From Acidobacteria bacterium UBA2990 (GTDB taxonomy: Bacteria; Acidobacteriota; Vicinamibacteria; Vicinamibacterales; UBA8438), in contig DEAE01000024.1 in assembly GCA_002347025.1 (NCBI GenBank), positions 177,340 to 241,339 of the forward strand: a stretch of DNA of 64,000 bases, read 5' to 3'. Position numbers and translations under genes: made by a program. Of this stretch, positions 42,828 through 51,362 are shown piece by piece (the first letter of the stretch is position 1; each line of letters opens with the position of its first letter). The notes below the pieces were generated by a model. The model was not told where the DNA came from. It ran no database searches and saw nothing but the letters and a program-made list of their open reading frames with translations.

Positions 42828-43094
42828 TTAGGTGCTGGCTAGTGTCAGACGAGCTATGGTAGCTCCTAAGTGAGATTCTGGTGCGTCCCAAAATTCCAGT
42901 ACCAAGTGATGGTTTTGGAGAACATTGTGGACTATCCGTCTCTGGAATCCGGTCCCTCGACCATGGATGATTCGTACCTCCTGAAATCCTAGATAGTTAG
43001 CTTCCGTCACATATTCGCTTACTACCGACGAGATGTCGGAGGGTGCGAAAGTATGGAGGTCGAGCGTGTCCTCAATTGGGAGCTGATGGGGCAT
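42828..43094 (-). CDS. Smr-domain protein
   Basis: The 88-residue protein is almost entirely a Smr domain: DTLDLHTFAPSDI with the LDxH motif and VRIIHGRGTGFQRRIV with the HGxGxG-type nucleic-acid-binding loop. Smr domains nick or bind DNA or RNA; in MutS2 they act on stalled ribosome messages or branched DNA. Here it is free-standing. It follows queF by 19 bp and precedes the MA peptidase, likely in one transcript. Confidence 0.8.
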   Translation of the reverse strand: MPHQLPIEDTLDLHTFAPSDISSVVSEYVTEANYLGFQEVRIIHGRGTGFQRRIVHNVLQNHHLVLEFWDAPESHLGATIARLTLAST

Positions 43095-43113
43095 CTCAGT
43101 GCTGTATGGTGCC

Positions 43114-43476
43114 TCAGCTGGTGGATTGTGTCTGTTTCCTGTATTTCACCTTGACCATTGTTGTGATGCCACCTCTGACGGAGAAGTCTCCCACCACAGT
43201 GATCGCTCGAGGGGAGCACGCGGCAACAAGGTCGTCGAGGATTTGATTGGTTACTTGTTCATAGAAGATGCCCTGGTCTCGAAAGCCTATAAGGTAGAAC
43301 TTTAAAGCTTTGAGCTCGAGACAAAGAGCGTTTGGTACGTAGGTGATCCGAATCTCGCCGAAATCGGGGAGTCCAGTTTTTGGACACAACGACGTAAACT
43401 CTGGACAATGTATTTCGATTTCGTACTCTCGGGCTTGGTTAGGATTTGGAAAGGTTTCGATCAAGTCAGACGTCAT
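43114..43476 (-). CDS. queF: NADPH-dependent 7-cyano-7-deazaguanine reductase
   Basis: The 120-residue protein is the short, single-domain (YkvM-type) QueF. The nucleophile C31 and the acid D38 sit in CPKTGLPDFGE with the family spacing of seven. LKSL-like LKALKFYL, FRDQGIFYEQ and VVGDFSVRGGI complete the tunnelling fold. It reduces preQ0 to preQ1 for queuosine tRNA modification. A -10-like TAAAAT (43488-43483) ends six bases before the ATG and no ribosome-binding sequence is visible, so the transcript may be leaderless. No preQ1 riboswitch is seen. Confidence 0.9.
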   Translation of the reverse strand: MTSDLIETFPNPNQAREYEIEIHCPEFTSLCPKTGLPDFGEIRITYVPNALCLELKALKFYLIGFRDQGIFYEQVTNQILDDLVAACSPRAITVVGDFSVRGGITTMVKVKYRKQTQSTS

Positions 43477-43548
43477 TTGGAAATTTTATACTGGTGCGAG
43501 CTCGAAGATGACTCGGGTCGCTTCGGTGAAAAGAATATAGTCTGTAGA

Positions 43549-43578
43549 TTGACAGCGAAAAAGCTCGCAAGCTAGCAT
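43549..43578 (+). promoter_or_regulatory. Candidate promoter for the HU gene
   Basis: A perfect -35 TTGACA (43549-43554), 18 bp, then TAGCAT (43573-43578). The predicted start near 43585 leaves a leader of about 97 nt before the HU start codon. Confidence 0.45.
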
Positions 43579-43681
43579 ACAGTGTCTTTATGTGAAGTTG
43601 TGTGAAGACTCAGAGCCTGTCGCTTGGCGCGCGTGACGGGCAACCGATTTGTGTAAGCGCGCCCAGATGAGGTTGACGCCG

Positions 43682-43978
43682 ATGCCCCAAGGTCCCAAGA
43701 TGGGTAAGACTCAGTTGTTTGCTCACTTCAGTGAGAAGTTCAATATGAAACGGTCCGATGTTCGTGAGTTTTTTGACGAACTTCAAAGGTTGTCTGAAGA
43801 ACAGCTGAACGCTTCTGGCGAATTCACGGTTCCCGGGATGGTTAAGCTCGTCAAACAAAACAGGCCAGCCAGGATGGGTCGTAACCCTGCGACCGGCGAG
43901 CAGATCCAGATTCAAGCTAAGACAGTCGTAAAAGCTCGAATTCCCAAACAGCTTAAAGACTCTGTTCTAGGTTCTTAG
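43682..43978 (+). CDS. HU/IHF-family DNA-binding protein
   Basis: The 98-residue protein has the HU fold with KLVKQNRPARMGRNPATGEQIQI, the DNA-wrapping beta arm with the conserved RxxRNPxTGE, and KTVVKARIPKQLKD. The N-terminal half (LFAHFSEKFNMKRSDVREFFDEL) is the dimerisation region. It compacts DNA in the nucleoid. The ATG at 43682 follows GAGGT at seven bases; ATG 43700 (after AAGGT) and an upstream start at 43649 are alternatives. Sequence around the middle is more divergent than typical HupB. Confidence 0.82.
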   Translation: MPQGPKMGKTQLFAHFSEKFNMKRSDVREFFDELQRLSEEQLNASGEFTVPGMVKLVKQNRPARMGRNPATGEQIQIQAKTVVKARIPKQLKDSVLGS

Positions 43979-44551
43979 TTAGATTTTAGCGAAGCGAGCG
44001 CTGCTATCGATTGGGGGGCCTAGCTACAAGGTTTCGGTCTCAACGCGGGTGTGGTGAATCCCAGGAGCTTGGGTTTGGACACTTCGGCAGAGGTCACAAG
44101 ACAGACCTGGGGCCCTTGGTGGCTCCGGAACTTGGCCAAGAATTCATAGAAGCCGCCCTTAGTAGTGGGCAGGTCGGTCCTATCCGTGCAATCCCTGCAT
44201 TTGTGATAGTTCTTCGCCTAAAATTCATCTCGGTCGATGTGCTGTCGATGAGACGGGGGGCATCCTTGCTGGACTGCCGTCATATTTTATCGAAAATGGC
44301 TGCTTCAATGCCGAAGATGGTCGGCTTCGTTGCACTCGATCCGTAGTAGGGGTGCCTTCTCTCGATCAGGTCAATACCTCTTGAATGTCAGAGGTAGTAG
44401 CTAGATTACTGGGTTATAGAGGCTCACTGACTTAGACTTTTTGTTGTTAATGTCCATTTCTGGATTTCGTGTCATCGAGGCAAGGATTGTGCCCAGGTGT
44501 GGACAATTGCCAGTTCTTGCTATTTCGTAGGCTTGTCCTGGAGTACCGTTG
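43979..44551. other. Gene-poor stretch between HU and the E2 gene
   Basis: A plus-strand open frame at 44011-44346 (111 codons) has no recognisable domain, a TTG start without a ribosome-binding site and uneven composition; it is not called as a gene. No antisense frame over the same stretch was convincing. No RNA gene or clear promoter was seen. Confidence 0.3.
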
Positions 44552-45739
44552 ATGCCAAACGACGTTCTTATGCCCCAGATGGGTGAGTCGATCGCCGAGG
44601 GTACGGTTGTGCGATGGATGAAGAAAGTCGGAGACAACGTCGATAGGGATGAGCCACTCTTCGAAATCTCTACTGATAAGGTCGACGCTGAGATTCCATC
44701 GCCGTCAGGTGGTGTGCTTCTTCAGATCCGTGTACAGGTCGGTGAGACCGTTCCTGTCGACTCGGTGGTTGCCGTGATTGGTGCAAGGGGCGAGATCCCT
44801 GAAAACTCGTCCAGCCAAGTTGAACAGGGTTCTGGCGGTGGTTTGGTGCCAGACGCGGAATCGCGTGGATCGAGTGTTGGGCGCCTGTCCCCGGCTGTTC
44901 GTCGACTTGTCACCCAACATGATATCGATTTGTCGTCGGTTGTTGGCACGGGTACTGCTGGGCGAATCACGAAGACAGATGTGCTGGCATATATGGAGGC
45001 TCAGAATAAGCCTCCCTGGAATATCAGGGAAACGAGTTCCGCCGTGGAGCTTGCCGCCGGTGACAGAGTTGAGCCGTTGAGCGTGATGCGGCAGCGCATT
45101 GCTGAACAGATGGTCGAGAGCCGGCGACGGGCGGCACATGCGCACACAGTTTTCGAAGTTGATTTTTCGAGAGTTGCTTCCCTTAGGGCGGAGCGATCGA
45201 CATCGGGACCTGCTCCTGCGTATCTCGCCTACATCGTTAAGGCTGTAACTGATGCGTTGATTGCTGTTCCGGTGATAAACGCGTCGGTTGACGGTGATCG
45301 GGTTATATACCACGACCGAGTGAATGTAGGGGTTGCAGTAGCGTTGGACTGGGGCCTGATAGTTCCTGTGATACAGCAGGCGGACCGGCTAGGTATCGAT
45401 GAGCTTGATATTGCTATTAAAGAACTAGCGGTCCGAGCACGTTCGAAACAGTTGTTACCAAAAGATGTCAAAGGGGGAACTTTCACTGTCACCAACCCAG
45501 GTGGTTTCGGGTCTGTCTTTGGGCTGCCAATCATCAATCAGCCGCAGGCGGCCATTCTCTGTGTTGGTGCAATTGAGAATAGGCCTGTGGTAGTCGAAGA
45601 TGAGGTTGTTGTTCGTCTGAGGGCCTTTATGACACTTGGTTTTGATCATCGATTAATAGACGGTGCGATTGCCGACCAATTTCTCTTAAAGATTAAGACA
45701 TCTCTAGAGGAAAATTCAGCCGTATCAGGCCGTGCCTGA
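44552..45739 (+). CDS. Dihydrolipoamide acyltransferase (2-oxoacid dehydrogenase E2)
   Basis: The 395-residue protein has one lipoyl domain (1-80, lipoyl lysine K43 in STDKVDAEIPSP), a peripheral-subunit-binding domain (about 110-148, PAVRRLVTQHDIDLSSVVGTG) and the catalytic acetyltransferase domain (about 170-395), with DHRLIDGA holding the active-site histidine and aspartate. It would carry acyl groups in a pyruvate, 2-oxoglutarate or branched-chain complex; the type cannot be decided by eye. No E1 or E3 gene is adjacent, but lipB, which supplies lipoyl groups, follows 12 bp later. ATG 44552 is preferred to the adjacent TTG. Confidence 0.88.
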   Translation: MPNDVLMPQMGESIAEGTVVRWMKKVGDNVDRDEPLFEISTDKVDAEIPSPSGGVLLQIRVQVGETVPVDSVVAVIGARGEIPENSSSQVEQGSGGGLVPDAESRGSSVGRLSPAVRRLVTQHDIDLSSVVGTGTAGRITKTDVLAYMEAQNKPPWNIRETSSAVELAAGDRVEPLSVMRQRIAEQMVESRRRAAHAHTVFEVDFSRVASLRAERSTSGPAPAYLAYIVKAVTDALIAVPVINASVDGDRVIYHDRVNVGVAVALDWGLIVPVIQQADRLGIDELDIAIKELAVRARSKQLLPKDVKGGTFTVTNPGGFGSVFGLPIINQPQAAILCVGAIENRPVVVEDEVVVRLRAFMTLGFDHRLIDGAIADQFLLKIKTSLEENSAVSGRA

Positions 45740-45751
45740 GTACTTCGTTTA

Positions 45752-46507
45752 ATGGGGGAGACTGACCATTCGACGAGCGGAAATTCAAGCAATAGTTCTA
45801 TTGGAATCGAACGGTGTGAACTAGAGGTTCAGTCGATGGGACTGGTCTCTTATCAGACAGCACTTGAAACCCAGAGAAATTTGGTTGCGGCTAGGCAGGC
45901 AGGGCAATTGCCAGACCAGCTCTTGCTACTACAGCATCAACCGGTAATTACGGTAGGTGTGAGTGGTCGGAGTGGAACCAATCACATTTTGGCGTCGCCG
46001 GCTGAATTGCGCGAACATGGTATCGAGGTTATCGAGGTGCGTCGCGGCGGAGATGTGACCTACCACGGTCCCGGTCAACTGGTTGGTTACCCAATCATTG
46101 ATCTCCGGCCTGATCGTTGCGATGTTCATCGATATGTTCGTGACCTTGAGGAAGTGCTTATCCGAACAGTAGCATCCTATGGTGTGAAGGCTCGACGGCG
46201 TTCAGGCCTAACAGGTGTATGGGTGGGAGAGGCTAAGTTGGCTGCTATCGGTGTGAGGTTGTCGCGTTGGGTTGCTAGCCACGGGTTTGCCCTAAACGTG
46301 ACGACAAACCTAGAACACTTCCGCCTTATCGTGCCTTGCGGTTTGGTTGGGTCCGGTGTTACTTCTCTTGAGTGTCTTGTCCGACCGGTGCCATCCTTGG
46401 ATCGACTCGAGGCTTCAATTTCTAGAGAATTTGCATTTGTGTTCGGCCGACGAATTCAACCAAACCTTAGCGGTAGTGTCAGTGGTCATGGCCTAGAAAT
46501 GGTGTGA
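45752..46507 (+). CDS. lipB: Octanoyl-[acyl-carrier-protein] protein transferase
   Basis: The 251-residue protein matches LipB: LLLQHQPVITVG, the RRGGDVTYHGPGQLVGYPIIDL block, the catalytic lysine segment GEAKLAAIGVRLSRWVASHGFALNV, and the acyl-thioester cysteine in LIVPCGLVGSGVTSL. It moves octanoate from ACP to lipoyl domains, the first step of lipoate assembly. It is translationally close to the E2 gene (12 bp), a natural substrate. A non-conserved N-terminal 25 residues precede the domain; ATG start. Convergent with the MDH-like gene, with one base between stops. Confidence 0.9.
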   Translation: MGETDHSTSGNSSNSSIGIERCELEVQSMGLVSYQTALETQRNLVAARQAGQLPDQLLLLQHQPVITVGVSGRSGTNHILASPAELREHGIEVIEVRRGGDVTYHGPGQLVGYPIIDLRPDRCDVHRYVRDLEEVLIRTVASYGVKARRRSGLTGVWVGEAKLAAIGVRLSRWVASHGFALNVTTNLEHFRLIVPCGLVGSGVTSLECLVRPVPSLDRLEASISREFAFVFGRRIQPNLSGSVSGHGLEMV

Positions 46508-46508
46508 T

Positions 46509-47354
46509 TCAGATCTTAGAGACAGCGGTTTCGAGTTGAACTCGCTCAATTTGTGTCAATCTCGGCTCAATCACAGCAGAGATGCCAGTTGTGCCAAGGG
46601 TCGCGTAGGCCGCAAGGGCATGTGTGGCTGCATGGGATTCGCTGGCAATGAAACAGGTGAACGCACGCTTCAAGCTACCCAGAGTGAGCGTTTCAACAAC
46701 CAGAGTTGTTGCCGAAGCTAATGTATAAGGGCCAGGTGGCCACAATTTGTCGACACAACTGCGTAACTTCTTTAGTTGATTAGCCGAGAGAGATTTTTCT
46801 AGTTGGTACCCGCAAATAGTAGCACTGCTCCACGGAACAACGGTGTGTAATGGCGGTGCTCCAATTATGTGGATTGTGACGTCTCTAGGGGAGACGTCGG
46901 CCTCAAGTGCGACTAAAGCCCTAAGGCCTGACACCATTGCAGCTGGAGCCGTACCAAAAATTCGCTTCCTGTTGATCCCGAGCTGATGCACGGCGCTAGC
47001 GATTAGAGGGCCGTCTGATGTGCCGGCGCATACGATTGGGGCGAAGTTGGCTAACTGGGCGACTTCGGCGAGCAAATTAAGTGCAGCCTCTTTGGGCCAC
47101 TTATTATTAGGCCGATTGGCAGGGTCTGCTACGACTATGACAGTGGCGCCAACGACTGCGTCAATTCCACCTGTGACGATGCGGGTGGCACATCGGCTCA
47201 GGGGGGTGGCTTGCTGTATGTCTAGGGCTTTGGCTGTAGCGATGTTTCTCGTGGGGTCAATTAGGCGGACTTCGCCGACTTTGTTTCTTTCAGCCAATTT
47301 GTGGGCTAGTGCACCGCCGAGGGTGCCAGCACCGAGGATGGCGACAACTGACAT
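46509..47354 (-). CDS. Malate/lactate-dehydrogenase-like protein with degenerate active site
   Basis: The 281-residue protein keeps the NAD-binding half of the malate dehydrogenase family: VAILGAGTLGGALAHKLAERN, VGEVRLIDPTRNIATAKALDIQQA and a C-terminal half of similar layout. The catalytic elements are lost: the substrate-binding arginines after the third strand are not in place (ADPANRPNNKW), the VTNP-type segment reads CAGTSDG, the LDxxRxR segment is absent, and the catalytic HGD histidine region reads IGAPPLHT. It is therefore unlikely to oxidise malate and may bind NAD(H) for another purpose. Cytoplasmic; ATG start. Confidence 0.72.
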   Translation of the reverse strand: MSVVAILGAGTLGGALAHKLAERNKVGEVRLIDPTRNIATAKALDIQQATPLSRCATRIVTGGIDAVVGATVIVVADPANRPNNKWPKEAALNLLAEVAQLANFAPIVCAGTSDGPLIASAVHQLGINRKRIFGTAPAAMVSGLRALVALEADVSPRDVTIHIIGAPPLHTVVPWSSATICGYQLEKSLSANQLKKLRSCVDKLWPPGPYTLASATTLVVETLTLGSLKRAFTCFIASESHAATHALAAYATLGTTGISAVIEPRLTQIERVQLETAVSKI

Positions 47355-47435
47355 AGCCTAGTCATTGTAGTTCGACTCCTCCTGTTGAAGCCTTGACTTG
47401 TTGTAAGGTTATGTTGGCAATAAATAACATTTACC

Positions 47436-48176
47436 ATGACAAACACATCTAGGTTTGATGGTCAGACAGCGATAGTGACGGGAGGGTCACGTGGAATCGG
47501 ACTAGCCACGGCCATTGCTTTCAGTTCGGAAGGCGGTAATGTCCTGGTCTGTGGACGCTCACAAGACACTCTTGACCGAGCAGTGAGCCGTGTTGAGTCC
47601 GAAATTGGGATTTCGGCAGCTGGGCATGTTGCTGGAGTGGTTGCTGATGTGACTCGACCTGAGCAAGCTCAGCGAATGGTTGAGTCCGCCATTCAGAAAT
47701 TTGGCGGACTGGATATTCTTATAAATAACGCTGGTGTTGGGCGATTTCGCTCGGTGTCTGAGCTGACGGTTGAGGATTGGCGAGAGGTGGTCGAGACCAA
47801 CCTTTCCGGTGTCTTTCATTGCTGTCGAGCCTCGATTCCAGTGATGAAAAAGCAGCGGAGGGGTTGGATCATAAATGTGAGTAGCTTGGCCGGGAAGCAT
47901 CCTTTTGCAGGTGGGGCAGCTTACTGTGCTTCTAAGGCTGGGCTGAACGCGTTCACAGAGTCACTGATGCAGGAGGTTCGTCACGACGGAATCAGGGTCA
48001 GTTGTGTGTTGCCTGGATCGGTAGATACTGGATTCGCCGGCCAGGGAGAGACGGTTGAAGAGCCTTGGAAACTGTCTTCGACTGACGTTGCCCAAGCCAT
48101 CATCGACCTGCTCAGGCATCCGTCGCGTAGTCTTCCCAGTCGTATCGAGATTCGCCCTTCAAGACCTCGGGGTTGA
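47436..48176 (+). CDS. Short-chain dehydrogenase/reductase (FabG-like)
   Basis: The 246-residue protein has the classical SDR motifs: TGGSRGIG (15-22), NNAG (97-100), and the catalytic triad S150, Y163, K167 in YCASK. PGSVDTGF follows as in 3-oxoacyl-ACP reductases. The natural substrate is not evident. A -10-like TAACAT (47425-47430) ends five bases before the ATG, with TTGTAA 18 bp further up and no ribosome-binding sequence, so the message may be leaderless. Confidence 0.82.
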   Translation: MTNTSRFDGQTAIVTGGSRGIGLATAIAFSSEGGNVLVCGRSQDTLDRAVSRVESEIGISAAGHVAGVVADVTRPEQAQRMVESAIQKFGGLDILINNAGVGRFRSVSELTVEDWREVVETNLSGVFHCCRASIPVMKKQRRGWIINVSSLAGKHPFAGGAAYCASKAGLNAFTESLMQEVRHDGIRVSCVLPGSVDTGFAGQGETVEEPWKLSSTDVAQAIIDLLRHPSRSLPSRIEIRPSRPRG

Positions 48177-48237
48177 TGGAGGGACTTCCATGAGATTTCA
48201 GGCCAGCAGTTTAGAGTTGTTGGTTCTTGACTGCATA

Positions 48238-48543
48238 TCAGTCGGTCGAGATTGTAAATTCTATGCGTCCGGCCCTGAGTCTGTCTCCAGCGTGTAAGGT
48301 TGAGCGTTCAACCTGGCGACCATTGATGAAGATGCCATTTGTACTCCCGAGGTTCTCTACGACCAGCTCTTTGTTGATGACAACTAGGCGGCAATGAACA
48401 CGTGAAATAAGAGGGGAGTCGATTATGAAATCGGCTTGAGGCCCTCTGCCGAGCGTTCGGGCACGCTCAGCGGTGACTCTGAACACGTATGGCCCACCAA
48501 GACCTGCATCCTCAGACTTCAAAACCCACATAATTGCTGCCAA
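48238..48543 (-). CDS. Single FHA-domain protein
   Basis: The 101-residue protein is essentially one forkhead-associated domain: LGRGPQADFIID, SPLISRVHCRLV (the phosphothreonine-binding Arg and the SRxH motif) and LGSTNGIFINGRQV. FHA domains bind phosphothreonine peptides, implying Ser/Thr kinase signalling in this organism; no kinase is in the window. The TTG at 48543 follows GGAG at eight bases; an ATG four codons later is an alternative. Confidence 0.82.
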   Translation of the reverse strand: MAAIMWVLKSEDAGLGGPYVFRVTAERARTLGRGPQADFIIDSPLISRVHCRLVVINKELVVENLGSTNGIFINGRQVERSTLHAGDRLRAGRIEFTISTD

Positions 48544-48644
48544 CGTGCCGGCTCCGGTGAAAGCGTTATTGCTACTGTCCTAACCCTCACTATATCGCGA
48601 AATGTAAAGCGAAATTTTCTACTCGGTTCATCTCTCGATAGATC

Positions 48645-49790
48645 TCAAGGAATCTCCTGCAGCCAGCGGACCAAAGGTTCGATCAATGATGGTGCTACCG
48701 GCATCTGTTGCGGGTTCTGAGGTGATCCAGCGGCAGTTGGGCCTGTTTCTACGAGGGTATGGTCGAGGTCGCTTAGTAGAACCTTCTCGACCAATGCACC
48801 ACGTTGCCTTAGGCTTGCAAGTTCAGTTAGTCGCGTCGCGTGGTGTGGAGAAACATGGCGATCGGCCAATCCGTGTATGACTAGGATCGGTTGACGAGTC
48901 CTACGGATGGTGTCCGCTGGATCGAATTCGAGGAAACTCCTGAACCAGGGCGTCTGAGCCTGGCGGCGTATCTGTTCGGGAATATCTGTCCACGGCTGAT
49001 GCTCCATCACGGCATCGAGGATGCTTTGTTGGAGAGCGATCCTCTCTGTACGCTCGTTGCTGGACATGCCGAGGGATTGTAGGGCCGTGAGTTGTTGCTC
49101 CATGATGAGTTCGGACCCTGTTGTGCTTGGTGTGCCAATGAGCACAAGGTTGTCTATTAGGTTCTCTTGAGCGGTTACCATGAGGGCGGTCCAACCGCCT
49201 TCCGCATGACCCAGAACAGTGATTCGGTCTCGGTTGATGTCGTTCCGGTCGTTGACGTATCTCACCATCGACCTGGCATCGTCGGCATAAGAGTCAATCT
49301 TGGCTGATTCAGGTCGACCTCCGCTTTGTCCGACACCTCGGCGGTCGTATCGGACTGTAAGAAAACCCGCCTCGGTAAGTACGGTTGCCAACCGGCCGAG
49401 TACTGGCACTCCGGACAATGTGCCGTCTCGGTCTGGCGCGGTAGAACCAGGTATCAGCAGAACTGCAGGCCAGCCTGCCGGTGGCCGAGGTTGGTTGACC
49501 GGAACTGTGAGGGTGGCCGACAAAGCGAAGCCCCTTGCCGCTACTCTCACGTTTTGGTCGCCGGGATGGCTGACACCTTGCCTAGTGTTGCCGATTGGTC
49601 GGACGGTCAGCCCCGTAGGTCGCTGTCTGACCTTTGTCTGCTCGAATTTGCGCGATGCCGGTCTTAGAGAGACACCAGACGTTGCTGAACTCTCGGTCGT
49701 GGAGATTAGCGATTGAGCGGTTAACGAATCTACGACCAGCACCGCCACGACAAAGGTAAAATACGCAGGAGCGCGCATTCTGTTGAGCAT
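48645..49790 (-). CDS. Exported alpha/beta-hydrolase-like protein with Ala at the nucleophile position
   Basis: The 381-residue protein has a signal peptide (to about residue 26, SLTAQS), a disordered segment, and a serine-hydrolase-type fold: LLIPGSTAPDRDG for the oxyanion region, YDRRGVGQSGG, the nucleophile elbow and HGLADRHVSPHHA and LDHTLVE for acid and histidine. The elbow reads GHAEGG: codon 196 is GCG (49205-49203) where relatives have Ser (GHSEGG). This single-base difference would abolish esterase activity unless it is a sequence error. The rest of the fold is intact. Confidence 0.75.
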   Translation of the reverse strand: MLNRMRAPAYFTFVVAVLVVDSLTAQSLISTTESSATSGVSLRPASRKFEQTKVRQRPTGLTVRPIGNTRQGVSHPGDQNVRVAARGFALSATLTVPVNQPRPPAGWPAVLLIPGSTAPDRDGTLSGVPVLGRLATVLTEAGFLTVRYDRRGVGQSGGRPESAKIDSYADDARSMVRYVNDRNDINRDRITVLGHAEGGWTALMVTAQENLIDNLVLIGTPSTTGSELIMEQQLTALQSLGMSSNERTERIALQQSILDAVMEHQPWTDIPEQIRRQAQTPWFRSFLEFDPADTIRRTRQPILVIHGLADRHVSPHHATRLTELASLRQRGALVEKVLLSDLDHTLVETGPTAAGSPQNPQQMPVAPSLIEPLVRWLQEIP

Positions 49791-49900
49791 ATCACTAATG
49801 GCTACATGTTAACGATTTGGTTCCCCACGTCTTCTTCAGAGACGAGACGGAGCCTGCTTCTATTCTCGCCAAGGATAGAGTTCATAGGATTTAACTACCG

Positions 49901-50956
49901 ATGTCGATACTAGAGGGATATCACGCCGCCCGGCGGACTGCCGGGGTAATCGATTTTTCTAGCCGTGGACGAATTGTAGTTGCTGGTGAAGACAGAGTTT
50001 CGTATTTGCAGGGCTTGCTGACTAATGATATTGCCTCGCTTAAGTCTGGTTATGGCTGCTATGCTGCTTACCTTACTCCCCAGGGCCGTATGCTGGCTGA
50101 TCTCTCTGTCATCAACCTTGGGGAAGCACTGTTCCTCGATGTTTCTTCAAGCTGTACCACTATGCTGGTTGATCGGCTCCGGGAATTTGTCTTCATGGAA
50201 AACGTTACTGTTGAAGATCGGACTCGGACGTGGACGGCGTTTGGGCTCTACGGTCCTGAGGCGGCCCGCATCGTCAGCGAGGTGATCAGGCTTGTCGAAG
50301 GTTTCGGGATAACCGAATTGGGAGCTGGTGAATTGTCCAATCTCAAGGAGTACCGGCACTTCTCGGGTGAATTCTCTGGTACTCCGGTCGTGGTTGTCCG
50401 AAGCGATGAAATTGGTGAGGTCGGATTTTTAGTCTACGTCGAGAGCCCAAGATCCCCTTTTCTCGCCGATGCCTTAAGGCAGGCTGGAGCTAAAGCTCTT
50501 GATGTCGAGACTTTCGATCTCCTCAGGCTTGAGTCTGGGCGTCCAGTGTTTCCCGCCGACATGAATCAGGAGACTATTCCACTGGAAGCGGGTATTCAGG
50601 ACCGTGCTATTAGTCTGGAGAAGGGGTGTTATGTTGGGCAGGAGGTGGTGATTCGGATCCTACATCGCGGTCAAGGCCGGGTTGCACGTCGACTAGTCGG
50701 CCTGTCTTTTAAGCAAAGCGATGTCACACCACCACCTGGAACGGTGTTGACGACTCCGGACGATCCGAGCGACAAGGTGGTCGGAACCCTTACGAGCACA
50801 GCTTCTTCCCCTGCACTTGAGCGGCCAATCGCTCTCGGCTATGTCGTCCGGGAATTGGCTGAGGTTGGCACAAAGTTGGTAGTCCTCGGGGTAGACCAGC
50901 GAATCCCTGTAGTCGTCACTTCGGGATCGTTCTTGGAATTACCTAGGTCCGGCTAG
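49901..50956 (+). CDS. ygfZ: Folate-binding Fe-S cluster assembly/repair protein YgfZ
   Basis: The 351-residue protein belongs to the GcvT-like/YgfZ family: RIVVAGEDRVSYLQGLLTNDIASL and TPQGRMLADL at the N-terminus, and the diagnostic EKGCYVGQE motif with its essential cysteine (about residues 240-248), followed by RILHRGQ. YgfZ proteins bind tetrahydrofolate and help repair or assemble Fe-S enzymes under oxidative stress. This fits with erpA, mrp and several Fe-S enzymes in the window. ATG start; convergent with mutT (10 bp). Confidence 0.88.
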   Translation: MSILEGYHAARRTAGVIDFSSRGRIVVAGEDRVSYLQGLLTNDIASLKSGYGCYAAYLTPQGRMLADLSVINLGEALFLDVSSSCTTMLVDRLREFVFMENVTVEDRTRTWTAFGLYGPEAARIVSEVIRLVEGFGITELGAGELSNLKEYRHFSGEFSGTPVVVVRSDEIGEVGFLVYVESPRSPFLADALRQAGAKALDVETFDLLRLESGRPVFPADMNQETIPLEAGIQDRAISLEKGCYVGQEVVIRILHRGQGRVARRLVGLSFKQSDVTPPPGTVLTTPDDPSDKVVGTLTSTASSPALERPIALGYVVRELAEVGTKLVVLGVDQRIPVVVTSGSFLELPRSG

Positions 50957-50966
50957 CCTGATTTTG

Positions 50967-51362
50967 TCAACTGGTTGTCAATAGTTCTATGAGTTCGAGG
51001 TCAGCTGGTGGGAACTTCAGCCTCTTAAGATCTGACCGCGAAACCCAGCGAAGCGATTGACCCAGTTGTGGCGTCGGGTCATTGTTAAGATGGCAACGAT
51101 AGAAGTGCAACTCAATGGAATATTCTGGATAGGTGAAAATGGTTGAATGCAGTCGTGTTTCAACCAGAATGGACGCATCCAACTCCTCCTGTATTTCCCT
51201 TTTAAGGCATCCCTGGTGCGTTTCCCCGCCTTCTAACTTTCCGCCGGGGAACTCCCAGTAGCCAGCGAGGTGAGTGCCAGTGACCCGCTGTGTGACAAGA
51301 ATGAGATTACTGCGTTCGATGACCGCTGCAATTACCACGGTCGGTGCTTTAGTGTTACTCAT
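50967..51362 (-). CDS. mutT: MutT-type Nudix 8-oxo-dGTP diphosphatase
   Basis: The 131-residue protein has WEFPGGKLEGGETH followed by REIQEEL, a complete Nudix box of the MutT subtype, with RVTGTHLAGYWEFPGG before it. It would hydrolyse 8-oxo-dGTP to keep it out of DNA. Its ATG overlaps the stop of mutY by four bases (ATGA), so the two are translated together. Because mutY here lacks its own MutT-like C-terminal domain, this protein might also stand in for that domain; this is an inference. Confidence 0.88.
   Translation of the reverse strand: MSNTKAPTVVIAAVIERSNLILVTQRVTGTHLAGYWEFPGGKLEGGETHQGCLKREIQEELDASILVETRLHSTIFTYPEYSIELHFYRCHLNNDPTPQLGQSLRWVSRSDLKRLKFPPADLELIELLTTS

Noticed and set aside
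44011..44346. Plus-strand open frame of 111 codons between HU and the E2 gene
   Set aside because: TTG start without ribosome-binding site, no recognisable domain and uneven composition. Antisense frames over the same stretch were checked for a decayed or selenocysteine gene and gave nothing coherent.
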